64,000 nt of DNA. Source: Amniculibacterium aquaticum (lineage in GTDB: Bacteria; Bacteroidota; Bacteroidia; Flavobacteriales; Weeksellaceae). The notes beneath the pieces were generated by a model. The model saw only the letters and a list, made by a program, of their open reading frames with translations. It ran no database searches and had not been told where the DNA came from. The stretch is from positions 48,687 through 112,686 of the forward strand of contig NZ_REFA01000007.1 of NCBI RefSeq assembly GCF_003852705.1, given 5' to 3'. The translations under genes were made by a program, and so were the position numbers. Position 1 is the first letter of the stretch. Every line of letters starts with the position of its first letter. Below, piece after piece: positions 10,301 to 18,628 of the stretch.

Positions 10301-11301
10301 CTTACACGCTGACCATTACCAGTCCAAACCCTAACGGTTGCTCGGCTCAAAGTCAGGTGGTGGTTGTTAAAAACATTACTCCACCAACCATTGCGGTGAA
10401 TGCCTCTTCCATAAAAATTTGTAAAGGACAATCGGTAATTTTGACGGCAGCAGGTGCTGTTACCTATATTTGGACTGGACTTACAGGAAACGGAAATACA
10501 CAAACGGTTACCCCAGATGTTACAACAACTTATTCTGTAACGGGGGTTGGAGCAAACGGTTGTGCTGCCGCCAATCCTACCAATATTACCATTGAAGTGG
10601 TTCCTGCGATTGTATCTGTACTTCAAAACGGACACATGTGTAAAGGCGATGCTCTGACTTTGGATGCAGGTGCAGGTCCTAACTATACCTATCTGTGGAG
10701 TACGGGACAGACAAGTCAGACCATAGATGTTGTGCTTCCGGGGACTTATTCTGTGGTGATTGATAACGGAACTTGTACCAAATCCGTTACCGCAATTGTT
10801 ACTTATACCGTTGTTCCCGAAATTAAAGAAGTGGTTTTCGAAAACCATACTTTGACCATTACAGCGACCAATCCGCAAGGGACACCGTTGGAATATTCAT
10901 TGGATCATGGAGCTACATGGCAAAGTTCTAATGTCTTTTCCGGTATTGAAAGCAATATGAACTATACCATTACGGTAAGAAATCAAGGAATGAATTGCTC
11001 GAATTCCGTACTGTATTTTACCGTTTACATTCCGAATTTGATTACTCCAAACAACGATGGCAACAACGATACCATCAGTTTTGCAGAGTTGGCAAAATAT
11101 GACAATTTTGGTGGAGGCATCTACGATCGATACGGAAAACCGGTTTTCAAAGCCAGTAAGTCCAATTACATTTGGAACGGTCAGTACATCAACTATCCAT
11201 TGCCAACGGCAACTTATTGGTATCAATTGCATTGGAAAGATCCTATTTCTTCTAAGCTGATTGAAAAAACAGGATGGATTTTGTTGAAAAATAGAGATTG
11301 A
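7330..11301 (+). CDS. Large T9SS-secreted adhesin-like protein with type B sorting domain
   Basis: A 1,323-residue predicted cell-surface protein. It has a signal peptide (MKLNSYILFIFLLMSGFSFA). An N-terminal choice-of-anchor-L-like domain covers roughly residues 40-255 (GIVLTSGYARRAG ... FASEEYSSSYPCTFTDGFAL). Many Ig/PKD-like beta modules follow, with repeated motifs such as TYTVTVTT, LSECSANATATFNLTSAQ and YYQNQADA. The C-terminus ITPNNDGNNDTISF...GWILLKNRD is the gliding-motility-associated type B sorting signal. Such proteins are exported by T9SS, and type B substrates often act with PorP/SprF-like partners; none is encoded here. It lies between rpsU (divergent) and tmRNA. The precise ligand is unknown. 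Confidence 0.88.
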   Translation: MKLNSYILFIFLLMSGFSFAQRNRAARVETPSAQTLRAGAFIDVNAAGYAPSAYTIDQLIKNILITGGNSNCATPNISNVQVSPNLAATDVNRSWGYFNKALTAFPFTDGIVLTSGYARRAGNNFANGTLSDVLGTGGDTDLATAINVSNGQLNDATYISFDFVPSVSTISFNYIFASEEYSSSYPCTFTDGFALLIKKQGDPNYTNLAVLPNNAGPVSVTNIHPNIPGNCGSVNEQYFNGYNSNNIETNFNGRTIPLTATATVIPGQTYHFKIVLADYSDSSFDSGVFIQAGSFNIGVQIGDGTGAALPPNVNVCGPISQTMVATSQASGATYQWFLNGNPIAGATNDTYTATQPGTYSVEVTVPGSNCPGTAQVVVTSTPAPTVQNTSLEVCSSTTTGVFNLTNAQPNISTTPGAVFSYYQNQADALAGNTNAIGNATAFSSANTTLYVRVQVGNCFNVAQLQLTVNQTPAIPTVTASSGVLCAGGTVTLTSNYTSGNLWSTGATTQSIVVNAAGTYTVTNSVGTCTSAPASVTITDSVDPNLQISGNLAFCQGGASTLTASADGTGNTYAWNTGATTPAITVTAAGVYTVTVTTAAGCQYVKSVTVTTDAPPTAQNAQLSECSANATATFNLTSAQNAISTTPGVTFTYYQNQADAVAANANTIVNSNAYTSPNATVYVLVKKGTCSTVVQLQLTVSSTPVVQNATLNECSVATTALFNLTAAQNLISANPNAIFSFYQNLADAQAGSANTIANPTAYTSGNALIYVLVKAGTCTSIAELQLNVVAIPVTNITQSAPAICGNTPVVLTSNYAVGNLWSNGSTNQSITVTVPGTYTLTTTNGNCTGNTASVTLVSTPDPNIQITGNLNFCQGSSTTLTATADGTSNIFSWSNGANGNTTLITTPGVYTVTVTTPSGCVFQKSVTVTMDPAIVINIATPGQINCTNSQITLNASNSVFVPNSTLLWTASGGGNIVSGANTTTPVVNAAGTYTLTITSPNPNGCSAQSQVVVVKNITPPTIAVNASSIKICKGQSVILTAAGAVTYIWTGLTGNGNTQTVTPDVTTTYSVTGVGANGCAAANPTNITIEVVPAIVSVLQNGHMCKGDALTLDAGAGPNYTYLWSTGQTSQTIDVVLPGTYSVVIDNGTCTKSVTAIVTYTVVPEIKEVVFENHTLTITATNPQGTPLEYSLDHGATWQSSNVFSGIESNMNYTITVRNQGMNCSNSVLYFTVYIPNLITPNNDGNNDTISFAELAKYDNFGGGIYDRYGKPVFKASKSNYIWNGQYINYPLPTATYWYQLHWKDPISSKLIEKTGWILLKNRD

Positions 11302-11321
11302 TGTTTTTTTGAATGTATAAC

Positions 11322-11352
11322 TTGATTTCCACAATTATATAATGTACTTTTG
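11322..11352 (+). promoter_or_regulatory. tmRNA promoter
   Basis: TTG at 11322-11324, a 20-bp spacer and TACTTTTG at 11345-11352 form a full Bacteroidota promoter ending 14 bp before the mature tmRNA 5' end. Confidence 0.75.
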
Positions 11353-11366
11353 CAAGACTTAAACAT

Positions 11367-11763
11367 GGGGTTGACTGGTTTCGACAGCAAGACCAATGGG
11401 TAAGTAAGCATGCAGAGAACCGTAGCGCGATCTCTTTAATCCCTTGCTACAACATTTTAACTGGCAACGAAGAGTTCGCTCTTGCTGCTTAATCTGAAGT
11501 TTAGTAGGATTCAAGCGTTCTCCCGAAGATAGTAAGGAGGCAAGATGTCTCACAAATGCTCTGTTCTGCGGCATTTGATTCTGGGGCATAGCAATGCAGG
11601 AATAAGTCACTAAAAGCTTCGGTTGGTGATCGAAAATCTTAGAAGATAAGCTGAAAATTGGGTGTCTGTGCTCTGTTTTTGGTCGAAAATCAATTGCAGA
11701 ATAAGCATGTAGAAAGCTTGCGTGTTGCTTGTTTGGACGAGGGTTCGAATCCCTCCAACTCCA
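11367..11763 (+). ncRNA. ssrA: Transfer-messenger RNA (tmRNA)
   Basis: Rescues stalled ribosomes and tags incomplete proteins. The 5' end GGGGTTGACTGGTTTCGACA and the 3' end GGTTCGAATCCCTCCAACTC form the tRNA-like domain with acceptor pairing GGGGTTG / CAACTCC. The tag frame at 11463-11489 reads GNEEFALAA followed by TAA, with the usual ALAA degradation signal. Length is 397 nt; CCA is not encoded. It has its own promoter and terminator. Reverse-strand ORFs over this gene (with phrases like WRDSNPRP) are the well-known false translations of tmRNA or tRNA. Confidence 0.97.
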
Positions 11764-11779
11764 CAAAGTGAAAAATTAA

Positions 11780-11805
11780 GGTACTCAATCGAGTGCCTTT
11801 TTTTT
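11780..11805 (+). terminator. tmRNA terminator
   Basis: GGTACTC / GAGTGCC stem with loop AATC, followed by eight T, 17 bp after the tmRNA. Confidence 0.9.
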
Positions 11806-12003
11806 CGTTATAACACCGATGGATACAACAATTAACGCCTATTGGTGGGGGTGGCAAGGATTGCAAAAAATACGAGCTTAGTTGTTGGGCTTTGGCTACA
11901 GGGTGAGGAATGGCTGAAAATAGTTTTTGTTTTTTATTGAAATAAAAAAACAAAAAAAAGAGACTTACATTTCTGAAAGTCTCTTTTTACAAGCGCATAG
12001 TCT

Positions 12004-13337
12004 TTATTTCTTAATCACTTTGTACGGTTTGCCGTCAATATTGATGATGTACATGCCGTTGATCAGTTGCCTAAGGTCTATGGTGTTTTTCCCTTTGTTT
12101 AGAGAAAGTTCTTTCACTTTTTTTCCGGTCATGTCAAAAAGTTGAGCCGTTGTTTTAGAAAGCGATTCTATAAACAGTTCTCCTGTGGTTGGGGTAGGGT
12201 ATAGCTTTATTGGGTTTGCAGCACTTATTTCTTGGTTGGCAAGGTTGGTAACACAAGAGCTGTCGTACACATCTCCAGAGATGCTCCAGCCTTTGGTGTT
12301 GATCAAGATGTTTCTGTAGGTTTGTGCTTGTGGTCCGTACAAGATGTTGTCGGCTTTCATAGTTCCGTTTTGTGGGAAGTTTGGGTTGTTGGCCCATCCC
12401 ATCAGGGTTTTGGAATAATTTTCACAAGTCATACCGGTGTTTGATAGAAAGTCTAATAAATTATATGCTTTAATATCCCAACTACCCAAGTCTTGGTTGA
12501 AGTTGAAGGCATTGGTAAACATATTGTAGATTTGAGTAGCATTGCTTACATTCCAATTGCTGATGTTGCTGTTGAAGTTGTATGCCGATTGAAACATGCT
12601 GGACATGTTGGTGACATTGCTTACATTCCAACTGCTGAGGTTTCCGTTGAAATTTGTAGCATAATAAAACATGTTTTGCATATTGGTAACATTGCTTACA
12701 TTCCAATTGCTGATGTCGCTGTTGAAATTATCAGCACTACTAAACATGCTGAACATGTTTGTAACATTGCTTACATTCCAAGAGCCAATCGGAGCATTAA
12801 AGTTGGTACAGCTAGAAAATAAACTAGACATATCCGTAACATTGCTGACATTCCATTGGTTGATGTTGGGTATGGTCGTGATGGCATAACAATACGAAAA
12901 CATTTTTGCCATGCTGGTCACATTGGAAAAGTTCGGGATGTCGGTAGCGGTTATTTGTAAATCAGGACATCCTTGGAAAGAACTGGAGAGGTCGTTAAAC
13001 CATTGTACATTCCCCCATTGTTGCAATTCTTTTATCTCATAATTGTCATTATAATTCAATGCGGGGTGTCCAAAGACAAATTTAAAGTTCCGCTTGGGGT
13101 AATGTCCAAAATGTAATCTCCAGCTATAGGAAGGGCAATGGTGTTCAGTCCAGAGTTTACCGTAGCAGTACCGGTAACACTGGGATCGCCTACTTTTGTG
13201 TATTGATAGCTATAGCCTCCTAGGGTGAAAAGTTTGATACTTCCATCGCTCACCGACCATTTGGTCTTAATGGGATTGTTTTGCGCAAAAGCATGTGTTC
13301 CTGCGATCATCAGCAGGAAAAAAGAAAGAGTTTTCAT
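12004..13337 (-). pseudogene. BspA-like repeat surface protein with T9SS type A signal, frameshifted
   Basis: Predicted surface protein of about 440 residues if restored. The upstream part (13337 to about 13088) encodes a signal peptide (MKTLSFFLLMIAGTHAFAQ) and a beta domain (TKWSVSDGSIKLFTLGG...DYILDITPSG). The downstream frame holds 25-residue BspA/DUF285 repeats of the form NVSNVTNMxxMFxxAxNFN, then a type A sorting domain (LYPTPTTGELFIES...GMYIINIDGKPYKVIKK). The frames join if one A is restored in GCGGAAC on the coding strand (13087-13092), giving SGNFKFVFGHPALNYN. Read literally, the first frame stops at 13056. BspA-like proteins bind host or matrix components in other species; the role here is inferred. 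Confidence 0.82.
12477..12880 (-). repeat. Tandem 75-bp coding repeats (BspA/DUF285 units)
   Basis: About five consecutive 25-residue units starting NVSNVT/NVSNAT, each ending in W, are encoded by near-identical 75-bp units. The phrase ATTGCTTACATTCCAA recurs on the plus strand at this period. Such arrays can expand or contract. Confidence 0.8.
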
Positions 13338-13363
13338 GGTTATTGTTTTTTAAAAAATTGCCG

Positions 13364-13371
13364 CAAATATA
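13364..13371 (-). promoter_or_regulatory. Candidate promoter of the BspA-like gene
   Basis: The reverse strand reads TATATTTG, an exact -7 consensus 27-34 bp before the ATG at 13337. A dyad TTACGG-TTT-CCCGTAA at about 13393-13408 lies between this gene and the divergent regulator and could be an operator. Confidence 0.55.
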
Positions 13372-13519
13372 AATCTTCAACCGCGATAAATATTACGGTT
13401 TCCCGTAAGAATTGAAAAATAATGGATAAGCTTTTTGCTGTCAACCAATTATTTGTTTAATTAAAAAAATGGATGCGACACAATGATGGGTCGAAACAGA
13501 AAAAACAAGGATTATTTCG

Positions 13520-13527
13520 TACTTTTG
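13520..13527 (+). promoter_or_regulatory. Candidate promoter of the two-component operon
   Basis: TACTTTTG matches TAnnTTTG exactly and ends 17 bp before the response-regulator ATG. No TTG -33 box was evident. Confidence 0.55.
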
Positions 13528-13544
13528 TGTAGGCAATAATTTTT

Positions 13545-14219
13545 ATGAATATTCTTTTGTTAGAAGATGATCTGATACTGTCATCTGAGATTTCAAAATT
13601 TTTAGAACAAAAAAATACGGTGTGTACCAAGGTCTATTCCGGCGATCAGTTTGTAGATCAATTTAAAAAGGACAACTACGATGTTTTTCTATTGGACATC
13701 AATGTGCCCAACGGAAATGGTTTGGATATTTGTTCGATGATCCGAAAAGAAGATGTTTTGGTGCCCATACTGATGATTTCTGCCTACGGCGAACTTTCGG
13801 ATAAAATGGATGCGTACAACCGATATGCCGATGATTATTTGGTGAAACCTTTTCATTTTGATGAATTGTGGATGAAAATAAACTCCTTGCTCCGCAGGAC
13901 ATCTAAAGAAGAACCTTCGGATGTGATCCGGATTGAAGATTTGGTCATCAACAAGCCGCAGAGAAAAGTGACCCGTTGCGGAAAAGAAATTACCCTGACT
14001 TTAAAAGAATTTCAACTTTTGGTATTCTTGGCCGAAGCCGAAGGAAAGATTGTCTCCAAGCAAGAAATTACCGAGCAAGTATGGGAGCATAATTTTAATA
14101 CCAATACCAATACCGTTGAGGTGTATATTAATTTTTTAAGAAAAAAAATTGATAAAGATTTTTCAACCAAACTCATCCATACCCGTTCGGGATTTGGATA
14201 TTACATGAGTTCAATCTAA
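13545..14219 (+). CDS. OmpR-family response regulator
   Basis: DNA-binding output half of a two-component system. The 224-residue protein has a receiver domain (residues 1-115, acidic pocket EDD at 7-9, phospho-acceptor Asp51 in DVFLLDINVP, conserved Lys in VKPF) and a winged-helix C-terminal domain (ITLTLKEFQLLVFLAE ... NTVEVYINFLRKKID ... IHTRSGFGYYM). It is 10 bp upstream of the histidine kinase, so the two form an operon. The signal and regulon are unknown. The neighbouring surface-protein genes are possible targets only by proximity. Confidence 0.95.
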   Translation: MNILLLEDDLILSSEISKFLEQKNTVCTKVYSGDQFVDQFKKDNYDVFLLDINVPNGNGLDICSMIRKEDVLVPILMISAYGELSDKMDAYNRYADDYLVKPFHFDELWMKINSLLRRTSKEEPSDVIRIEDLVINKPQRKVTRCGKEITLTLKEFQLLVFLAEAEGKIVSKQEITEQVWEHNFNTNTNTVEVYINFLRKKIDKDFSTKLIHTRSGFGYYMSSI

Positions 14220-14229
14220 GCAAGAAGAG

Positions 14230-15594
14230 ATGTCTTTAAAACGAAAAATAGCCATCAGAATCAGCATCGTGTTTTCCATCCTTTTTGCGGTGGTCATGGT
14301 GGTTATCTATTTTTCTTTCAGCGATTTCAGACGGGACGAATTCGAAAACAGATTCAAGCAGCGTTTGGTTTTTACCGTTCGTTTTATCGAGCAATCCAAA
14401 GATTTTGATGAAGAGGCTCCTGTTTTTTTTAATGAAAATTCGGACAATGTTTTGCTCAACGAACAGATTCTGATCTTTAATGAAGAAAAAAAACTCATCT
14501 ACAGCACGGTGAAAGACGATGTTATCCACTGGGACGATCATCTTTTAGAAGATTTAGACGCCAACAATACCATTTATAAGGAAGGCGGCTCACCGGATAT
14601 TTATGCCGCATTGCGAAAGATTAACCGTAGAAACTACTACATACTGACCAGTGCTCAAGACATAACGGGAGTGGCAAAACTGAATTATTTGAAATATTTA
14701 TTACTCTTTTCGTTTTTAATCACAGGGTTAAGTATTGGCTTTCTGAGTTATTATTTCATGGGGAAATACCTGTTGCCTTTGGAGGTGCTGAACACAAAAA
14801 TTAAAGACATCACCTCGAGTCATGAATTGAGTCCTATACATTTTACAGATTCCGGTGACGAGATTGCAACATTGACCAAATCGTTTAACATCATGCTAAG
14901 TCGTTTGAATGTAGTCTTCGAAGCTCAGAAAGGATTTACGGCAAGTGCATCGCACGAAATTCGGACACCTTTGGCCAGGATGGCATTTCAGTTGGAAAAT
15001 TTGTCGCATGAAAAATCCGTGTCTCATGAAGATCGTTTGCGGGTTGATAAGATTCTTCAAGAAGTATATCAGCTTTCGGATCTAACGCAGTCGCTATTGC
15101 TGTTGGCAAAAATGGAGGATCAAAATAAGGTGAACACTTTTGAAGAGGTTAGGGTAGATGAGGTAATCTTTGATGCCTATCAAAAGGTGAAATCCAATTT
15201 TCCGGAATTGGAAATGAATTTTTTAATCGTCGAAAATGTTCAAATGGACTATACCTTTAGCATCATGGGGAACAAGTCTCTGCTGGAAATAGTTTTAATT
15301 AATTTATTGAAAAACGCAGCGCTTTATTCAGATCAACCCAAGGTGGATGTACTTGTTGATGAAACCGAAACGGGGTTGAGGATTGATGTAGATTCAAAAG
15401 GAAGTGCCATTACAAAGGAAAAGCAAGAGAAAATGTTTCAGCCTTTTTCTCGTGGAGAAAATGTACAGAATGTTCCGGGATCGGGTTTGGGCTTGGTTAT
15501 TGTGAAAAGAATCATGGATTTTCACAAAGGAAAAGTTGCCTATTGCAACCCAATGAAAGGGACAAATCGATTTACATTGCTTTTTGGTAAATAA
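14230..15594 (+). CDS. Sensor histidine kinase
   Basis: Membrane sensor partner of the preceding regulator. The 454 residues contain TM1 (about 10-28), a periplasmic domain of about 120 residues, TM2 (about 155-178), HAMP, HisKA with phospho-acceptor His242 in SASHEIRTPLAR, and an HATPase domain with N-box NLLKNA and G-box GSGLGLVIVKRIM. A slightly odd feature is the stretch VDSKGSAITKEKQEKMF, where the usual D-G-G/NG motif of the ATP lid reads DSKG. All other motifs are intact. It ends the operon; no strong terminator was seen before the tuf promoters. Confidence 0.94.
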   Translation: MSLKRKIAIRISIVFSILFAVVMVVIYFSFSDFRRDEFENRFKQRLVFTVRFIEQSKDFDEEAPVFFNENSDNVLLNEQILIFNEEKKLIYSTVKDDVIHWDDHLLEDLDANNTIYKEGGSPDIYAALRKINRRNYYILTSAQDITGVAKLNYLKYLLLFSFLITGLSIGFLSYYFMGKYLLPLEVLNTKIKDITSSHELSPIHFTDSGDEIATLTKSFNIMLSRLNVVFEAQKGFTASASHEIRTPLARMAFQLENLSHEKSVSHEDRLRVDKILQEVYQLSDLTQSLLLLAKMEDQNKVNTFEEVRVDEVIFDAYQKVKSNFPELEMNFLIVENVQMDYTFSIMGNKSLLEIVLINLLKNAALYSDQPKVDVLVDETETGLRIDVDSKGSAITKEKQEKMFQPFSRGENVQNVPGSGLGLVIVKRIMDFHKGKVAYCNPMKGTNRFTLLFGK

Positions 15595-15688
15595 GATCAT
15601 CGTGGAAACAAGGCTTATTAATAGGATTAAATTCTGTAGATGGATAGTAGAAGTGTTAATTTTTTCTAAAAAGTTAAAAAACATCATT

Positions 15689-15819
15689 TTGTAAAAGAAA
15701 ATATTTCCTTACATTTGCACTCTGAAAACGGTTGCTATTGATATCAATGCGAGATTTTAATAAAATTGAATAAATTTTTATTAAAAAAAGTTTTGGTATT
15801 CAAAAAAATACTATATTTG
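15689..15819 (+). promoter_or_regulatory. Two candidate tuf promoters
   Basis: P1: TTG 15689-15691, 18-bp spacer, TACATTTG 15710-15717. P2: TTG 15793-15795, 16-bp spacer, TATATTTG 15812-15819. Both -7 boxes match TAnnTTTG exactly and lie 146 and 44 bp upstream of tuf. Confidence 0.7.
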
Positions 15820-15862
15820 CAAACCGAAAATTTGATAAATTAATATTAAATAACATAAAATC

Positions 15863-17074
15863 ATGGCAAAGGAAACGTTTAATCGTAACAAACCACACTT
15901 GAACATTGGTACTATTGGTCACGTTGACCATGGTAAAACTACGCTTACTGCAGCAATCTCTGCTGTATTGTCAAGTAAAGGTCTTGCTGAGAAAAAAGAC
16001 TTCTCTGCAATTGACTCTGCTCCGGAAGAAAAAGAAAGAGGGATTACTATCAATACTGCTCATATCGAATACGAAACTGAAAAAAGACACTATGCGCATG
16101 TTGACTGTCCAGGTCACGCGGATTATGTTAAGAACATGGTAACGGGTGCTGCTCAGATGGATGGTGCTATCGTAGTATGTGCTGCAACAGATGGTCCAAT
16201 GCCTCAGACTAGAGAGCATATCTTGCTTTGTCGTCAGGTAAATGTACCTAAGATTGTTGTTTTCATGAACAAAGTTGACATGGTGGATGATCCAGAATTG
16301 TTAGAGCTTGTTGAAATGGAACTTAGAGACTTGTTGTCAACTTACGATTTCGATGGTGATAACTCTCCAGTAATCCAAGGTTCAGCTTTAGGAGCACTAA
16401 CTGCTGCTACTGCATCTCCTGCGAACACTGAAGATCAATGGTTCAAATCTGTTGAGACTTTGATGGATGCTGTTGATGAGTGGATCGACGAGCCGGTAAG
16501 AGATACAGATAAGCCATTCTTGATGCCTATCGAAGATGTGTTCTCTATTACAGGTAGAGGTACTGTAGCAACTGGTAGAATCGAAGCTGGTGTTGTTAAT
16601 ACTGGTGATCCTGTTGATATCGTAGGTATGGGTGATGAAAAATTGACTTCTACAATTACAGGGGTTGAGATGTTTAGAAAGATCCTAGATAGAGGTGAAG
16701 CTGGTGATAATGTTGGTCTATTGTTGAGAGGTATTGAAAAAACTGACATCAAGAGAGGTATGGTTATCGCTAAGAAAGATTCTGTGAAGCCTCACAAAAA
16801 ATTCAAAGCATCTGTGTATATCCTTTCTAAAGAAGAAGGTGGTCGTCACACTCCATTCCACAACAAATATCGTCCTCAGTTCTATGTTAGAACTACCGAT
16901 GTTACAGGTGAGATCTTCTTACCAGAAGGTGTAGAAATGGTAATGCCAGGTGATAACTTAGAGATCACTGTAGAATTGTTGCAACCAATCGCTCTTAACG
17001 AGGGTCTTAGATTCGCGATCAGAGAAGGTGGTAGAACAGTTGGATCAGGTCAGGTTACTGAAATTATCGACTAA
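15863..17074 (+). CDS. tuf: Elongation factor Tu
   Basis: GTPase that delivers aminoacyl-tRNA to the ribosome. G1 is GHVDHGKT, G3 DCPGHAD, G4 NKVDMVDD; the switch I region EERERGITI reads EEKERGITI. Length is 403 residues, slightly longer than the E. coli 393-394, with a short insertion [15 protein letters not shown] after the G5 region. The C-terminal beta domains are intact ([19 protein letters not shown]). It heads tuf-trnW-secE-nusG, the conserved Bacteroidota order, but the tRNA cluster that usually precedes it is 10 kb away on the other strand. Confidence 0.98.
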   Translation: MAKETFNRNKPHLNIGTIGHVDHGKTTLTAAISAVLSSKGLAEKKDFSAIDSAPEEKERGITINTAHIEYETEKRHYAHVDCPGHADYVKNMVTGAAQMDGAIVVCAATDGPMPQTREHILLCRQVNVPKIVVFMNKVDMVDDPELLELVEMELRDLLSTYDFDGDNSPVIQGSALGALTAATASPANTEDQWFKSVETLMDAVDEWIDEPVRDTDKPFLMPIEDVFSITGRGTVATGRIEAGVVNTGDPVDIVGMGDEKLTSTITGVEMFRKILDRGEAGDNVGLLLRGIEKTDIKRGMVIAKKDSVKPHKKFKASVYILSKEEGGRHTPFHNKYRPQFYVRTTDVTGEIFLPEGVEMVMPGDNLEITVELLQPIALNEGLRFAIREGGRTVGSGQVTEIID

Positions 17075-17090
17075 TCAATCTAAAATATTA

Positions 17091-17124
17091 AATAGTTCCG
17101 CGAGGAAACTTGCGGGACTATTTT
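17091..17124 (+). terminator. Hairpin between tuf and tRNA-Trp
   Basis: AATAGTTCCGC / GCGGGACTATT forms an 11-bp stem (one G-U) followed by TTTT. It may be a partial terminator or a processing site, since trnW and secE follow without a clear promoter. Confidence 0.6.
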
Positions 17125-17129
17125 AATCT

Positions 17130-17200
17130 ACGGGCATCGTCCAATGGTAGGATACCGGTCTCCAAAACCGTTGATCAGGGTTCGAGTCCTTGTGCCCGTG
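17130..17200 (+). tRNA. tRNA-Trp (anticodon CCA)
   Basis: A 71-nt cloverleaf: acceptor ACGGGCA / TGCCCGT, anticodon loop CTCCAAA giving CCA, T arm GGGTTCGAGTCCT. The discriminator is G and CCA is not encoded. It lies in its conserved place between tuf and secE. Confidence 0.97.
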
Positions 17201-17214
17201 CAAATAAAAGAACA

Positions 17215-17418
17215 ATGAGTTTAGCAAATTTTATAAAAGGATCTATTACCGAGTTTAAAGAAAAGGTAGAATGGCCAAAATGGCCAGAGCTACAGTCTTC
17301 TACTATCGTAGTTTCTGTTGCTACACTTATCTTGTCGGTATTTACTTTTGGAGTAGACGAAGTTTTCTCTAAATCCTTAAGAAATATCATCGCGATGTTA
17401 ATTAATGTCTTTAATTAA
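17215..17418 (+). CDS. secE: Preprotein translocase subunit SecE
   Basis: Small essential membrane subunit of the SecYEG channel. The 67-residue product MSLANFIKGSITEFKEKVEW has the conserved amphipathic helix with VEWPKWPEL and one transmembrane helix (about residues 29-50). ATG 17215 is the normal start; longer in-frame extensions would run back into tRNA-Trp. It lies 14 bp after trnW and 17 bp before nusG. Confidence 0.95.
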   Translation: MSLANFIKGSITEFKEKVEWPKWPELQSSTIVVSVATLILSVFTFGVDEVFSKSLRNIIAMLINVFN

Positions 17419-17435
17419 TTAAATATTTTCCACCT

Positions 17436-17981
17436 ATGAACGATTTGAAATGGTATGTGCTGAAAGCAGTTAGCGGACAGGAAAATAAAGTGAAAAACTA
17501 CATCGAGAATGAAATGAGAAGATTGGGTTTTGAAGCCTATGTAACTCAAGTAGTTATTCCGATGGAAAAAGTAATCCAAGTAAAAAATGGAAAGAAGTCG
17601 GTTAAAGAAAGACCCTTCTATCCAGGATACTTAATGGTAGAAGCTAATTTGTTAGGAGAAGTACCCCATGTAATTAAAAATATTCCGGGCGTAATTTCTT
17701 TCTTGAGCTTAACCAAAGGTGGCGATCCAGTGCCGATGAGAAAACATGAAGTGGATAAAATGCTTGGTAAAGCAGATGAATTATCTGAATTTGCACAAGA
17801 TATTGCCATTCCATACTTGGTTGGAGAAACTGTAAAAGTTATTGATGGACCGTTTAACGGATTTAACGGGACCATTGAAAAAATCCTTGAAGATAAAAGA
17901 AAAATTGAAGTTTCTGTACTTATCTTCGGTCGTAAAACACCAATGGAACTCAACTATATGCAAGTAGAAAAAATAGTTTAA
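17436..17981 (+). CDS. nusG: Transcription termination/antitermination factor NusG
   Basis: Binds RNA polymerase and modulates pausing and Rho-dependent termination. The 181 residues hold the NGN domain (MNDLKWYVLKAVSGQENKVK ... RPFYPGYLMVEA) and the C-terminal KOW motif (IGETVKVIDGPFNGFNGTIE-like, near residues 128-150). Start and length are typical. It ends the tuf-secE-nusG segment and is followed by a strong hairpin, which separates it from rplK. Confidence 0.97.
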   Translation: MNDLKWYVLKAVSGQENKVKNYIENEMRRLGFEAYVTQVVIPMEKVIQVKNGKKSVKERPFYPGYLMVEANLLGEVPHVIKNIPGVISFLSLTKGGDPVPMRKHEVDKMLGKADELSEFAQDIAIPYLVGETVKVIDGPFNGFNGTIEKILEDKRKIEVSVLIFGRKTPMELNYMQVEKIV

Positions 17982-17999
17982 TGAACTATTAAAAAAATA

Positions 18000-18036
18000 A
18001 ATAAGCTTTCTGAAAACAGTTAGCTTATTTTTTTTG
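18000..18036 (+). terminator. Terminator after nusG
   Basis: AATAAGCT / AGCTTATT encloses an inner CTG-AAAA-CAG stem and is followed by eight T. It splits nusG from the rplK operon, which has its own promoter. Confidence 0.85.
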
Positions 18037-18046
18037 TAAAATATTT

Positions 18047-18075
18047 TTGCATATAAAATATTATTCATACTTTTG
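18047..18075 (+). promoter_or_regulatory. Promoter of rplK-rplA-rplJ-rplL
   Basis: TTG 18047-18049, 18-bp spacer and TACTTTTG 18068-18075. The upstream TATTTTTG (18042-18049) also fits TAnnTTTG, so a second start is possible. The leader of about 95 nt may hold the L1 or L10 autoregulatory site; I did not resolve one. Confidence 0.7.
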
Positions 18076-18173
18076 CAAACCAAAATACCGTCTTGTGAAG
18101 TGAGATAAACAATTCGGTATGAATAATAAATGCTTCCAAACTCATTTAATATTCAAAATTTAAAAATCATAAA

Positions 18174-18617
18174 ATGGCTAAAAAAGTCTTTAAAATGGTA
18201 AAACTTCAGGTGAAAGGTGGCGCTGCTAACCCTTCTCCACCAGTAGGTCCAGCATTGGGTTCTGCAGGTGTGAACATCATGGAGTTTTGTAAGCAATTTA
18301 ACGGAAGAACCCAAGACAAGCCAGGACAAGTTTTGCCTGTAGTAATTACAGTGTACGAAGACAAATCTTTTGAATTCGTAATCAAAACACCTCCTGCTGC
18401 AATCCAATTGATGGAAGCTGCAAAGATCAAGGGCGGTTCTGGAGAACCTAACAGAAACAAAGTAGGTGCTGTAACATGGGCACAAGTACAAAAAATCGCC
18501 GAAGATAAAATGAGTGATTTGAACTGCTTCACCATGGATTCTGCCCTTACAATGGTTGCTGGTACAGCAAGATCTATGGGTGTAAGAGTAACAGGAACTA
18601 AACCAACTAACGCTTAA
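18174..18617 (+). CDS. rplK: 50S ribosomal protein L11
   Basis: Part of the GTPase-associated centre of the large subunit; binds 23S rRNA with L10. The 147-residue product has the N-terminal [20 protein letters not shown] motif and the C-terminal rRNA-binding domain ([10 protein letters not shown]). First gene of the four-gene L11-L1-L10-L12 unit, 11 bp before rplA. Confidence 0.98.
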   Translation: MAKKVFKMVKLQVKGGAANPSPPVGPALGSAGVNIMEFCKQFNGRTQDKPGQVLPVVITVYEDKSFEFVIKTPPAAIQLMEAAKIKGGSGEPNRNKVGAVTWAQVQKIAEDKMSDLNCFTMDSALTMVAGTARSMGVRVTGTKPTNA

Positions 18618-18628
18618 AACTAATTACA

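Noticed and set aside
8308..10878. Several long reverse-strand ORFs within the type-B T9SS gene
   Set aside because: They are shadows of a repetitive Thr/Ala/Asn-rich coding sequence; products are Cys/Arg/Ser-rich without domains.
11359..11953. Reverse-strand ORFs over tmRNA (phrases like WRDSNPRP and VELEGFEPSSK)
   Set aside because: These are the familiar false translations of the T-arm sequence of tmRNA or tRNA; the ncRNA explains the region.
12477..12880. Regular 75-bp repeats considered as a CRISPR array
   Set aside because: The units are contiguous and encode 25-residue BspA repeats in one frame; there are no unique spacers and no cas genes.
17110..17214. N-terminal extension of secE into the tRNA-Trp gene
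   Set aside because: The extension is translated tRNA sequence; ATG 17215 gives the normal SecE.
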